Assembly (NCBI GenBank): GCA_022712475.1
Contig: JALAGK010000456.1
Coordinates: 1 to 9,669, forward strand
From: Enterobacteriaceae bacterium
GTDB lineage: Bacteria; Pseudomonadota; Gammaproteobacteria; Enterobacterales; Enterobacteriaceae
Direction of reading: 5' to 3'
Length of the DNA stretch: 9,669 bases
Positions within the stretch are counted from its first letter, which is position 1. Every line of letters begins with the position of its first letter. The translations under genes were made by a program, and so were the position numbers. Below the pieces are notes generated by a model, which worked only from the letters and a program-made list of their open reading frames with translations, ran no database searches and had not been told where the DNA came from. Below, in pieces: positions 1 through 7,170 of the stretch.

Positions 1-812
1 CCCTGGCCCTGAACGTGAATAATAGCGCTATCAACTCCCGCGTTCACCAGCGCCTCGCGTACAGTTTCTGCACGCGCTTGCGACAGGCGGCGGTTAGTTT
101 CGCTGTTACCAATACCGTCGGTATAGCCCACCAGGTCGATGCTGCCTACGTTATTAGAACGCTTCGTGAACTCCACCAGACGGTCCAGCTTCGCCTGCGA
201 CTCCGGCAGCATCTGGTCATAGCGGCTGCCAGCGAATCGGAACAGCACTGCATCCATAATCAGCGTCACGTCGTTGCCGGAACCCACATAGCGGCAATTC
301 TGTACGCCCGAGGCGCGGTTAATAATGCGTGTATTGCGGTTCATCTCCAGCAGTTCTTTTTCGGCTTCCTGACGAGGCACGGCTTCGCTCACTACGCCAT
401 CGCCAACTGCCGAGCGCACAAAGTACGTCTTGCCGCCGTTAAAGTTAGCATGGACACCCGCCGTGGTTTTCTGCTGGTACAGCGGCGCATCGTTGACGGC
501 CGCTGCCAGTACATGCTGACCGGTATTTACACACAGCGCAGTAAACTCACCCGGCAGCAGCGCGGTATGAAACTCTTTATCCACATAAATATTAATCGGC
601 CCGGCATTAACGCTGGCCGGATAATAATAAACAAGCTGTGCCTGTTCAGGTACCACCTGCGGCATAGAAAAATACTGGTTGGTTACTGTCGCGCCAGCCT
701 TATTATTTTCGCCACTCTGAAAAACCTGCGCCTGTAGACTGGCGGAGGAAAGCATTGCGCTAATAATCAGCGCGCTTTTCATTACAGTATTAACTTTTTT
801 AAATCCTTTCAT
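1..812 (-). CDS. OmpA-family periplasmic/outer-membrane protein, C-terminus cut by window edge
   Basis: The frame is open from an ATG at 812 to the left edge (270 residues seen). Residues 1-28 look like a Sec signal peptide: a basic start (MKGFKK), a hydrophobic core around 13-22, and a likely cut after SLQA-28. Residues about 58-135 form a beta-rich segment with NIYVDKE, a PGE turn and GGKTYFVR, resembling DUF2846-type domains (tentative). Residues about 180-270 are an OmpA C-terminal peptidoglycan-binding domain, with VGYTDGIGN followed by N240-RRLSQARAETV. D232 and R247 have the 15-residue spacing of the diaminopimelate-binding pair in OmpA domains. There is no N-terminal beta-barrel. The probable role is anchoring an envelope structure to peptidoglycan, perhaps for the neighbouring adhesin (inference). 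The start at 812 has a GGAAAG ribosome site five bases upstream. An in-frame ATG at 782 gives a shorter, more classical signal peptide but has no ribosome site. It lies 109 bases downstream of the halogenase, same strand. Confidence 0.88.
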   Translation of the reverse strand, partial: MKGFKKVNTVMKSALIISAMLSSASLQAQVFQSGENNKAGATVTNQYFSMPQVVPEQAQLVYYYPASVNAGPINIYVDKEFHTALLPGEFTALCVNTGQHVLAAAVNDAPLYQQKTTAGVHANFNGGKTYFVRSAVGDGVVSEAVPRQEAEKELLEMNRNTRIINRASGVQNCRYVGSGNDVTLIMDAVLFRFAGSRYDQMLPESQAKLDRLVEFTKRSNNVGSIDLVGYTDGIGNSETNRRLSQARAETVREALVNAGVDSAIIHVQGQ

Positions 813-844
813 TGTGTCTTTCCATCCAATGAATATGTCCTGAT

Positions 845-904
845 ATTCAGCACAACACGCGAGCCATTTATCATGGCCCGGTGTTATTAATTAAAATGCT
901 GAAT
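845..904. repeat. 60-base imperfect palindrome between halogenase and OmpA-like genes
   Basis: An outer 8-base perfect inverted repeat pairs ATTCAGCA (845-852) with TGCTGAAT (897-904). Inside it, a 13-pair stem is formed by 854-867 and 873-885, with one bulged base (859), one wobble when read on the minus strand, and a five-base loop (868-872). The two stems are joined by an 11-base A/T-rich bulge (886-896) on one side and a single base on the other. Neither strand has a T-run after the stem, so it is not a standard Rho-independent terminator. In the mRNA it would fold between the halogenase stop and the OmpA-like ribosome site. It may protect or process the transcript, or be a protein-binding site (inference). 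Confidence 0.6.
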
Positions 905-921
905 CGTCCTTGTCCTGCTAA

Positions 922-2412
922 TTACTTTTTCATTTCCTGGGCATAACGCAGCGCTTCTGCACGTTTTTCCGGTGTCAGCAGTCGTAAATCCATCTCACCG
1001 GCGCTGGCTGGCAATACTCCCAGCGGGGCGGCCACAAACATCCAGTTAATGGGGTGGAAGATGCCACGCCAGTGATTAATGGCGTAGTTTTCCACATCCA
1101 CCATACGCGGCATGCGTTCCTGCCACACTTCACGCAGCGCCCGGTAGCTTTCCGGATAGGGCGATTTCGCCACATCCTGCCACAGCGGCGTGTCGTTACG
1201 CGCGCAGTCATAGTGCATACGCAGGAAATCACGAATGCCAATCCAGGACTGGAGGTTACCCTCGTTAAACTCGCGGATTGCGCTGTCGGAGACGACACCC
1301 TGGCTGCTGACAACCACACGCTCAAAGCTCAGCAATTGCTCGAGCATCTGCCCAATGGAGGTCGCTTCCAGTGGTTCAACGAAGCCGCTGGAAAGACCCA
1401 ACGCCATGACGTTGTTTTTCCATACTTCTTTATGGCAACCCGGGTCAAAGCGCAGTGTTTTATGCGGCTTGATGGCATAGCCCAGACGCTGCTCAACTTC
1501 CTTAACCGCCTCTTCTTCGGTGATGTGCTTGCTACTGAAGACGTAACCTGCCCCCACACGTTCAATCAACGGAATTTGCCACATCCAGCCTGCGTTCATG
1601 GTAATGGCGCGCGTGACCAGCATCGGATTCTGCTGCGGGTGCGGCATATAGAAGGGAATGGCGGAGTCCATCAGCAGGTAGTCTTTAAACGACACCCACT
1701 CGCTCTCCATACCTTTCCTGCCAATCACCTTACGCGACAGCCCGGAGGCATCAATAAGGAAGTCCAGCGTGATGCGCTCGTCAGCGGTGCGCAACTCGCG
1801 GGCAAACCCTTTCTCATCAAACACCACCTCGTCCACGACAGCGTCAAGGTGCGTCACCCCGCGCGACAGCGCGACTTTCTTGAGGTACGTCGCAAGCTTA
1901 TAGCTGTCAAAATGGAAAGACGGAATAATGCCCGCATTTTGCGCGTCCACCAGAGCTGCGGCCTGCGCCTGGGTGGCATTACTTTTGATGAGCTTGCTTG
2001 CCTGCACATAGTTATCCAGATCAACATTCTGGCTTACCATTGCCGACAGATACGGCCACGTCCCCCGCTCGTGCCAGCGTGAAACCGGGGTTTCCTGCGA
2101 GGCAAACAAATGGAAAAAGCGGTCGTCCTCTTTCCCCGTGCGCCAGCCTTCGTAAGAGAATCCCCACTTCCAGGCGGCACCGGTTTCCCGGACAAACTCG
2201 TTAACATCAATATTGTTGTGATTCAGCGCGCCAATGAAGTTCAAAAGCCCGCCCTCGCCAACGCCGACAATGCCGATCGTTGACGATTCAATGACTTTAA
2301 TTTCCACGTTAGGGCTGAAAATCCGGCGCAGCGCAATCGCGGCAAACCAGCCTGCGGTTCCTCCTCCCAGCACAACAATACGCTGCGGTGAAGGATTGCG
2401 TAGGTTCAACAT
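922..2412 (-). CDS. FAD-dependent halogenase, tryptophan halogenase (PrnA-like) family
   Basis: This 496-residue protein belongs to the flavin-dependent halogenases, which use FADH2, oxygen and halide to make hypohalous acid and halogenate an aromatic substrate in the cytoplasm. The Rossmann motif GGGTAGW is at 16-22 and GVGEGG at 50-55. The catalytic lysine (PrnA K79) matches K82 in AAWKWGF. The family signature WxWxIP is at 276-281 (GWMWQIP begins at 275). FVEPLEAT at 344-351 supplies E349, equivalent to PrnA E346, but PrnA S347 is replaced by A350. H101 and F103 match PrnA's ring-stacking residues. The C-terminal segment (about 440-470), which in PrnA holds the substrate's amino and carboxyl groups through two tyrosines and a glutamate, is not conserved, so free tryptophan may not be the substrate (inference). 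There is no signal peptide. The start at 2412 was chosen for its strong ribosome site; an upstream TTG at 2472 adds 20 residues of unconvincing sequence. No flavin reductase partner is in view. Confidence 0.9.
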   Translation of the reverse strand: MLNLRNPSPQRIVVLGGGTAGWFAAIALRRIFSPNVEIKVIESSTIGIVGVGEGGLLNFIGALNHNNIDVNEFVRETGAAWKWGFSYEGWRTGKEDDRFFHLFASQETPVSRWHERGTWPYLSAMVSQNVDLDNYVQASKLIKSNATQAQAAALVDAQNAGIIPSFHFDSYKLATYLKKVALSRGVTHLDAVVDEVVFDEKGFARELRTADERITLDFLIDASGLSRKVIGRKGMESEWVSFKDYLLMDSAIPFYMPHPQQNPMLVTRAITMNAGWMWQIPLIERVGAGYVFSSKHITEEEAVKEVEQRLGYAIKPHKTLRFDPGCHKEVWKNNVMALGLSSGFVEPLEATSIGQMLEQLLSFERVVVSSQGVVSDSAIREFNEGNLQSWIGIRDFLRMHYDCARNDTPLWQDVAKSPYPESYRALREVWQERMPRMVDVENYAINHWRGIFHPINWMFVAAPLGVLPASAGEMDLRLLTPEKRAEALRYAQEMKK

Positions 2413-2418
2413 AGATAT

Positions 2419-2424
2419 CTCCTT
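2419..2424 (-). promoter_or_regulatory. Ribosome binding site of the halogenase gene
   Basis: On the minus strand AAGGAG is followed by six bases (ATATCT) and then the ATG at 2412. This near-perfect Shine-Dalgarno sequence decides the start in favour of the internal ATG over the upstream TTG. The rest of the gap (2425-2508) holds TTGTCA at 2472-2467, a 5/6 match to a sigma-70 -35 box, but only a poor -10 (TGTTGT) at 17 bases spacing, so I do not call a promoter there. Confidence 0.85.
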
Positions 2425-2508
2425 GAATAGTTTTCCGTGTCTGACAACAAGAATAATCCTGGAGCCTGACAAAAACTACCCAACAGGTTCTTCGGCATCA
2501 CAGATCGC

Positions 2509-2538
2509 AAGAAAAGGAGGAGGCTCAAGCCTCCTCCT
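2509..2538 (-). terminator. Rho-independent terminator after the adhesin
   Basis: A perfect 11-base inverted repeat (AGGAGGAGGCT and its complement, 2515-2525 and 2528-2538) leaves two central bases, in practice about ten pairs with a four-base loop. Read on the minus strand it is followed by TTTCTT (the stem's last T makes it TTTTCTT). It starts seven bases after the adhesin TAA at 2547-2545. It should end the adhesin transcript and insulate, or by partial read-through attenuate, the halogenase and OmpA-like genes. Confidence 0.88.
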
Positions 2539-2544
2539 GCTTTC

Positions 2545-2811
2545 TTAGCTCAGTGTGATCTGATGGTTAGCCAGCAGCGTCTCGAGGTCCACGTTAGTGT
2601 CCTTGAGCGTAATCATTGCCGTCATACCATAAGACGAACCCGTACCGTCGCGGTCGATGTTCAGGATGGTGTCGTTACCGCTGTGGGTAACAGACAAGAA
2701 GTCCCTGATCTTATCGCCTGCGTCGATGGTCGCTACACCGTTGATGTAGTGAGCAGCACCGTCCGAGTCAGCTTCATACCCAACCAGAAGCTCGCTGATA
2801 TCGATGATATC
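2545..2811 (-). other. Type I secretion C-terminal target domain
   Basis: The last 88 residues begin with DIIDIS and run through GDKIRDFLSV, SGNDTILNIDRDG and AMITLKDTNVDLETLLANHQ, with a short hydrophobic end (ITLS). This is the pattern of the VCA0849-class type I secretion target domain found at the end of large RTX adhesins. It predicts export by an ABC/membrane-fusion/TolC-like system encoded outside the window. Confidence 0.85.
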
Positions 2812-5800
2812 GGCATTCTTCGTCGCTTCGATGGTACCGACGTGGAAGCCATATACGGTGTCCTGACCATTGCCTCCATTGTTGGCAGCGCTCAGGGCCT
2901 TGTACAACAAGGTATCCTGACCACCTGCGTTGAGATTGAATATGTCATTCCCACCGCGGCCTTCAAAGAAGTTATTGGCTGCATTGCCCGTAAAGGTGTC
3001 GTTGCCGTCACCGCCTGCAATACCTTCGATATTCACAAACTTCGCGCTGCCGAAACCGGTGTTCTGGTAGCCCGTGTTGTTCATATCAATGGTCAGCGCC
3101 GTACTGCCCGCCATCTTGTAGTCAACGATATCCATACCGCCGGTGTCGCTCCAGGTGGTGACACCTGACACTTTCACCGAACCGCCGCCGCCGTTGTAAA
3201 TATGCGTACCTGCGGTTGCGAACAGGGTGTCGTTGTAGCCGGTGCCGACAATACCCGTTTTGTTGGTATCGTCCGTCGCTGCGGTTGACGCGTTAGACGC
3301 ATTGAAGCTGCTTTCCGCCGTCAGGGTGTAAGCATGGTTCGCTTCCACTGCCTTCAGGCCGCTCCAGGTGCTGTTCACGTTTTCAATCGCGTTGACCTTG
3401 CCGTTAAGCGTAACAGACGTTACGCCACCAACATCAGAACCGCTAGCCAGCATCACTGCGCTATAGGATTTGGACGCATCCAGCCCATAGAAGTACACCA
3501 GACCCGTAGAGTTGTTCATGTTGACACCACCCTGCGGATTGATGACCTGGGAAGACACAACCTGGCCTGTCGCTTCGTCAATCAACATCACGGTATTGCC
3601 GTAGAACGCGTTCACACCATTCTTATCGAGGAGGCGCAGAATAATGCTGGTGCCATCCACAACCTTATTGGTGTTCTCGATGTACTCGGTTTTACCACCC
3701 TGAGCACGGAAGACTACCAGGTCCTGGTCACCGTCGTAGTCCAGGTCCACCGCCAGCGCACCGGTTGTGAAGTAGGTACCGCTCAGGTTCGAGTTGGTCA
3801 GGATAGTTTCTGACGTCCAGTTCACCTGGCCAGTTGCGCTATTCACGCCACCGTTGAGCCATACCAGACCTATGTTGAGGGCGTTGTTGGTTGCGGTGCT
3901 ACCTGCAACCCCTGCAAACTCAACCAGGTCCATCTTACCGTCGCCGTTCCAGTCAACCGCCAGCGAGGTCATACTGTTGACGTTGTCGCTGAACACCTGC
4001 TTGTTGACGCCATTCGTAGCCACGTTGGTGCTGTTGGCAAGGCCAACACCGTTTGCCGTCGAGACCAGATTACCGGCACCATCGTTGTAGTAAACCGCGC
4101 TGTTTGCCCCGGTCGTACCACCCTGGCCACCCAGACCCGCCACAAACAGATCCATATAGCCATCGCCATTCAGATCCGCCCAGGTCAGCGTGGTGTAACG
4201 GTTGTCAGCCCCGTTATCGCCGTTGAACACGCCAGAGATAATCTGGGTGTTGGTCAGCGTGACGTTACCGTTGGCATCGCGGTTGTTCTCAACAACCACC
4301 AGACGAGAGTTATCACCATTACTTCCCCCTTTAGAGGTGGTGTTAGTGCCCGCTGTGCCGTGGTAAACAATGTCAACATAGCCATCGTTGTTAAGGTCAA
4401 CGGTCGCGATTTCACGGTCTGGCGTTGGGTTGCCGGAGTTGGTGTTCGCTACCCCATTCTGGGTGGTACTCGTATAGACGTACGCGCCAGATTTCGCATA
4501 GCCCTCAATGGTGCCGTTGGTGTTCAGTACGAACGTGGTGTCGTACCCGCCGCGTGCTTCAGCATCGTTCGGCGTTTCGTCACCGTAGACAATGTCTACG
4601 TAGCCGTCGCCGTTGATGTCGATACCTGCCGCACCGCCGTACCACACGTAGGCGTTTGCGTTACCGTTGTTGGTCTGACCGGTCACGCCGTAAGCACCAA
4701 TCTGGATGGCGGTGTAACTCGTACCGTTATATTTGAACGACTGCTGGCCGTTCGCATAAGCGGTATCTGCACCCAGGATATCCATCAGGCCGTCGCGGTC
4801 CATATCGATGAACGTTGACTGCTGCTGACGGTCCGTACCCGACAGAATGATGGACGAGAACGAGCCCAGCGTCGTGGAGTCCGTACCGTTCTGCGTAAAC
4901 ACCGCCGAGTTACTCAGAATACGCCAGGTACCGTCTTCACCCACGGTGATAGCCGTACTGGTATCCTGCGCGGTTGCGCCGCTTGCCGTAAAGCTAATAG
5001 ACGGCGTCGGTGCAATCACCAGCTCGTTTCTGGAGTCATCCTCGGTAATCTTGGTTCCGTTTGCCGCATACAGCACCGCAGTAACGTCGTAAGTGCCTAC
5101 CGCCATGGCGTCAGCATCTGGGATCTGCACGTACCAGGTATTGTTACGCAGGTCGATAACCACCTGACCATTCTCAGAAGAGTAGGTCTTACCGTTAACC
5201 GTTACCTTCAGGTATTCACCTTCTCCGATATCGAAGCCGGTAGAACCCGAAATAATCGGCGTCGGGTCGAGGGTGTTCTGACTTTCAACATTGATAGTCA
5301 GGTTGACGTGAATGTTGAAGTCATCAGACCTCGTGCCTTCGTTACCCGCCGCATCCGCAACCACAGCCTTATAGATGTAACTCATGTCATCTGTCAGCGG
5401 CGGCAGTACGAAGCTCCAGGTGTTGGTGGCGGTATCAACGACAGCCGTACCCAGCAGCGTATTGCTGACCACGTCGTAAATGCGCACCACGTCGCCTTCT
5501 TCCAGCGGAATACCACTGATTGTACCGTTCAGAGTCGGGTTACGGTCATCCGTCGTAGTACCAGACGGGAACTCACCGGTCTCCAGACCTACATCATCAG
5601 TAAAGCTGACAATCTTCACCGTCTGCGTCGGCGCATCGAGGTCGACAGTCAACAAGAACTCCGGCGAAATCGCCGTTTCGTTGCCAGCAGTATCGACAGC
5701 CGTTGCAGTGAAGCTGTACTTATGGGTGTTCTCCAGTCCTTTCACCGCGTAGGTCCAGGTTCTGGTCGTACGGTCAACCGTGGCAACACCCAGCAGGACG

Positions 5801-7170
5801 CTGTCCTGGTAAATACGCACCACTTCCGTTGACTGCAGATCACCTGTCCAGCTACCGGTCAGAATCGGGTTAACTTCATCCGTTGACCCGTTGTTGCCGG
5901 TCATCAGGCCCTGGTTAGTCCCGGTATTGTCGTAGTAGCCATTAATCGCCAGCGTCACCTGCGGAGCTAAGGTATCAACTGTGATGTTCGCTACCGGCGT
6001 TGCAGCACTGGTGTTGCCTGCGGCGTCGGTTACGGTAACGGAGAACGCATAGGTTGCGTCTTTCAGCGCTGTACTCGGCGTCCAGTTCCAGCTGCCGTCT
6101 TCTTTCACCGTCACAATATCGAGGATATTCTGACCGTTATAGATAGTGACGGAGCTGCCTGCTTCCGCAGTACCGCTCAGGGTCGGCGTGTTGTCGTCGG
6201 TGGTGTCACCGTCAACCAACGGACCTTTGTAATCACCCACATCGTCGGTGATGAGCAGATCAGCTACCGGGTTCGGTGCGGTGGTGTCAATGGTGACATT
6301 CCACACGTTACTTGCGTCGCTGAGTACGCCTGCAGAGCTCTGCGCCTTAGCGGTAAAGCTGTAATCGCCTTCTGCCAGAGCTGGCGTCACCGTCCAGGTC
6401 CACTTACCGTTGCTGTCAGACGTGGTCTGGCCCAGCTTCGTCTCACCGTTATAGATGAAGATGGTGCTGTTGGCTTCCGCGCTACCGCTCAGGGTCGGCG
6501 TGGTGTCGTCGGTAGACGAACCGCTGGTTACCGTACCTGTCACCTTGCCGGCGTTGTCATCAACGTTGTCGATGGTCGGCGCAGCAAACGAGGTCGGCAC
6601 AATCGTGACCACGTAAGCCGGGCTTGGGCTGGTGGCGTTACCGGCCGGATCGCTTTCAACCGCGCTCAGGCTGTTGAGGCCTTCAGACAGGGCATTGCTG
6701 CTATCCAGCGCCAGTTTCCAGGTGCCGTTGGCATCAACAGTCGTGGTACCCAGCAGCGTCTTCACACTGTTAATCGTGGTGTAAAGCGTGATGGTATCGC
6801 CCGCCGTACCGGTACCGGAGATAACCGGCTGTTTGTCGTCAGACGAACCGCCGCTGACGATATTCCCGGTTACAGCCCCTTCAGAGTCTTCAAAGCCAGT
6901 GATAGCGAGCTTAGAACCGTCCGGCGCAGTGTAGTCGGTGGTCAGAACGAACTCGTTCGACTTACCGCTCACATTGCCCGCCGCGTCGGTTGCCGTCACG
7001 GTGAATTTGTGCTCACCTGCGGTCAGCGTCGGGGTTGTCCAGTTCCAGTCACCATTGCTGTCTGCTTTCACGGAACCGATAGCCTTCTCACCGTCATAAA
7101 TGGTGACCAGGCTATTTGCTTCCGCAGTACCGCTCAGGGTCGGGGTCGGGTCGTCAGTTTCACTGCCGGA
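2545..7170 (-). CDS. Ig-like/FG-GAP/RTX adhesin, downstream fragment with the secretion signal
   Basis: These 1,541 codons follow the premature stop in the same frame. Domains in order: Ig-like domains 9-12 (7161-5887), three divergent Ig-like domains 13-15 (5886-4999), six calcium loops of FG-GAP type (4806-3721), an ASPIC/UnbV-like segment (about 3651-3451), RTX-type repeats (3246-2939) and a type I secretion C-terminal target domain (about 2811-2545). I see no credible start for independent translation: the GTG at 7071 has no ribosome site and sits mid-domain, and the first in-frame ATG after the stop is at 5904, inside Ig domain 12. This fragment therefore depends on read-through of the stop, or belongs to one intact gene if the stop is an error. 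If the adhesin is whole, this is the distal, cell-surface-exposed end, exported first by the type I system. Confidence 0.82.
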   Translation of the reverse strand, partial: SGSETDDPTPTLSGTAEANSLVTIYDGEKAIGSVKADSNGDWNWTTPTLTAGEHKFTVTATDAAGNVSGKSNEFVLTTDYTAPDGSKLAITGFEDSEGAVTGNIVSGGSSDDKQPVISGTGTAGDTITLYTTINSVKTLLGTTTVDANGTWKLALDSSNALSEGLNSLSAVESDPAGNATSPSPAYVVTIVPTSFAAPTIDNVDDNAGKVTGTVTSGSSTDDTTPTLSGSAEANSTIFIYNGETKLGQTTSDSNGKWTWTVTPALAEGDYSFTAKAQSSAGVLSDASNVWNVTIDTTAPNPVADLLITDDVGDYKGPLVDGDTTDDNTPTLSGTAEAGSSVTIYNGQNILDIVTVKEDGSWNWTPSTALKDATYAFSVTVTDAAGNTSAATPVANITVDTLAPQVTLAINGYYDNTGTNQGLMTGNNGSTDEVNPILTGSWTGDLQSTEVVRIYQDSVLLGVATVDRTTRTWTYAVKGLENTHKYSFTATAVDTAGNETAISPEFLLTVDLDAPTQTVKIVSFTDDVGLETGEFPSGTTTDDRNPTLNGTISGIPLEEGDVVRIYDVVSNTLLGTAVVDTATNTWSFVLPPLTDDMSYIYKAVVADAAGNEGTRSDDFNIHVNLTINVESQNTLDPTPIISGSTGFDIGEGEYLKVTVNGKTYSSENGQVVIDLRNNTWYVQIPDADAMAVGTYDVTAVLYAANGTKITEDDSRNELVIAPTPSISFTASGATAQDTSTAITVGEDGTWRILSNSAVFTQNGTDSTTLGSFSSIILSGTDRQQQSTFIDMDRDGLMDILGADTAYANGQQSFKYNGTSYTAIQIGAYGVTGQTNNGNANAYVWYGGAAGIDINGDGYVDIVYGDETPNDAEARGGYDTTFVLNTNGTIEGYAKSGAYVYTSTTQNGVANTNSGNPTPDREIATVDLNNDGYVDIVYHGTAGTNTTSKGGSNGDNSRLVVVENNRDANGNVTLTNTQIISGVFNGDNGADNRYTTLTWADLNGDGYMDLFVAGLGGQGGTTGANSAVYYNDGAGNLVSTANGVGLANSTNVATNGVNKQVFSDNVNSMTSLAVDWNGDGKMDLVEFAGVAGSTATNNALNIGLVWLNGGVNSATGQVNWTSETILTNSNLSGTYFTTGALAVDLDYDGDQDLVVFRAQGGKTEYIENTNKVVDGTSIILRLLDKNGVNAFYGNTVMLIDEATGQVVSSQVINPQGGVNMNNSTGLVYFYGLDASKSYSAVMLASGSDVGGVTSVTLNGKVNAIENVNSTWSGLKAVEANHAYTLTAESSFNASNASTAATDDTNKTGIVGTGYNDTLFATAGTHIYNGGGGSVKVSGVTTWSDTGGMDIVDYKMAGSTALTIDMNNTGYQNTGFGSAKFVNIEGIAGGDGNDTFTGNAANNFFEGRGGNDIFNLNAGGQDTLLYKALSAANNGGNGQDTVYGFHVGTIEATKNADIIDISELLVGYEADSDGAAHYINGVATIDAGDKIRDFLSVTHSGNDTILNIDRDGTGSSYGMTAMITLKDTNVDLETLLANHQITLS
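2939..3246 (-). other. RTX-type calcium-binding repeats of the adhesin
   Basis: Glycine/aspartate nonapeptide-like motifs are present: GTGYNDTLF (3246-3220), GGDGNDTF (3015-2992) and GRGGNDIF (2962-2939), the last two joined by a TGNAANNFFE segment. There are only a few, unlike long RTX toxin arrays. They would fold on meeting extracellular calcium and help draw the protein out through the type I channel. Confidence 0.82.
3451..3651 (-). other. ASPIC/UnbV-like segment after the propeller
   Basis: About 67 residues run from TSIILRLLDKNG through NNSTGLVYFYGLD to SAVM. The order (leading beta strand, a middle 'NxF/GNxVxLID' strand, then a 'GLVYFYGL' strand) resembles the ASPIC/UnbV domain that often follows FG-GAP propellers. 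The match is by eye and weak; it could simply be another beta-sandwich. Confidence 0.4.
3721..4806 (-). other. Six FG-GAP/integrin-type calcium loops, probable beta-propeller in the adhesin
   Basis: Six nine-residue loops with the DxDxDGxxD pattern appear: DMDRDGLMD (4806-4780), DINGDGYVD (4620-4594), DLNNDGYVD (4398-4372), DLNGDGYMD (4176-4150), DWNGDGKMD (3954-3928) and DLDYDGDQD (3747-3721). The spacing is 186, 222, 222, 222 and 207 bases, that is about 74 residues per blade with three exact periods. This matches FG-GAP/VCBS-type propellers, in which each loop binds calcium. Such propellers mediate ligand or surface binding in other proteins, so this may be the binding head (inference). 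Whether it has six or seven blades cannot be told by eye. Confidence 0.85.
4999..5886 (-). other. Three divergent Ig-like domains (13-15) of the adhesin
   Basis: The domains begin at 5886, 5556 and 5277 and are 110, 93 and 93 residues. They keep the domain start (STDEVNPILTG, TTDDRNPTLNG, NTLDPTPIISG), the central tryptophan (TWTY, TWSF, TWYV) and, in 13 and 14, the AxDxAGNE loop. They carry insertions in the second strand and do not fit the five-domain pattern. They form the join between the Ig stalk and the propeller. Confidence 0.7.
5887..6516 (-). repeat. Degenerate start of a third super-repeat (Ig domains 11-12)
   Basis: Domain 11 (from 6516, 104 residues) and domain 12 (from 6204, 106 residues) occupy the positions of types 1 and 2 of the super-repeat. 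Domain 11 has the type-1 length and the GPLxxGD-TTDD exit seen in domains 1 and 6. They are clearly more diverged than copies 1 and 2, as expected near the end of an array. Confidence 0.65.

Noticed and set aside
15..737. Plus-strand open frame opposite the OmpA-like gene
   Set aside because: The minus strand encodes a clear OmpA domain with signal peptide; the plus-strand product resembles nothing I recognise.
1054..2082. Long plus-strand open frame opposite the halogenase
   Set aside because: It is antisense to a gene with clear family motifs, has arginine/histidine-rich low-sense protein and no ribosome site; it mirrors the halogenase codons.
922..2472. Halogenase start at the upstream TTG (2472)
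   Set aside because: The extra 20 residues are not family-like and the AAGGAG ribosome site six bases before the ATG at 2412 marks the true start.
2515..2538. Terminator hairpin serving a plus-strand transcript
   Set aside because: No plus-strand gene approaches it, and the plus-side tail (GCTTTCTT) is poorer than the minus-side T-run.
2545..7071. Separate gene starting at the GTG at 7071
   Set aside because: The codon is the valine of the VKADSNGDW strand, also present in domain 4; no ribosome site precedes it, and the homology continues upstream in frame to the stop.
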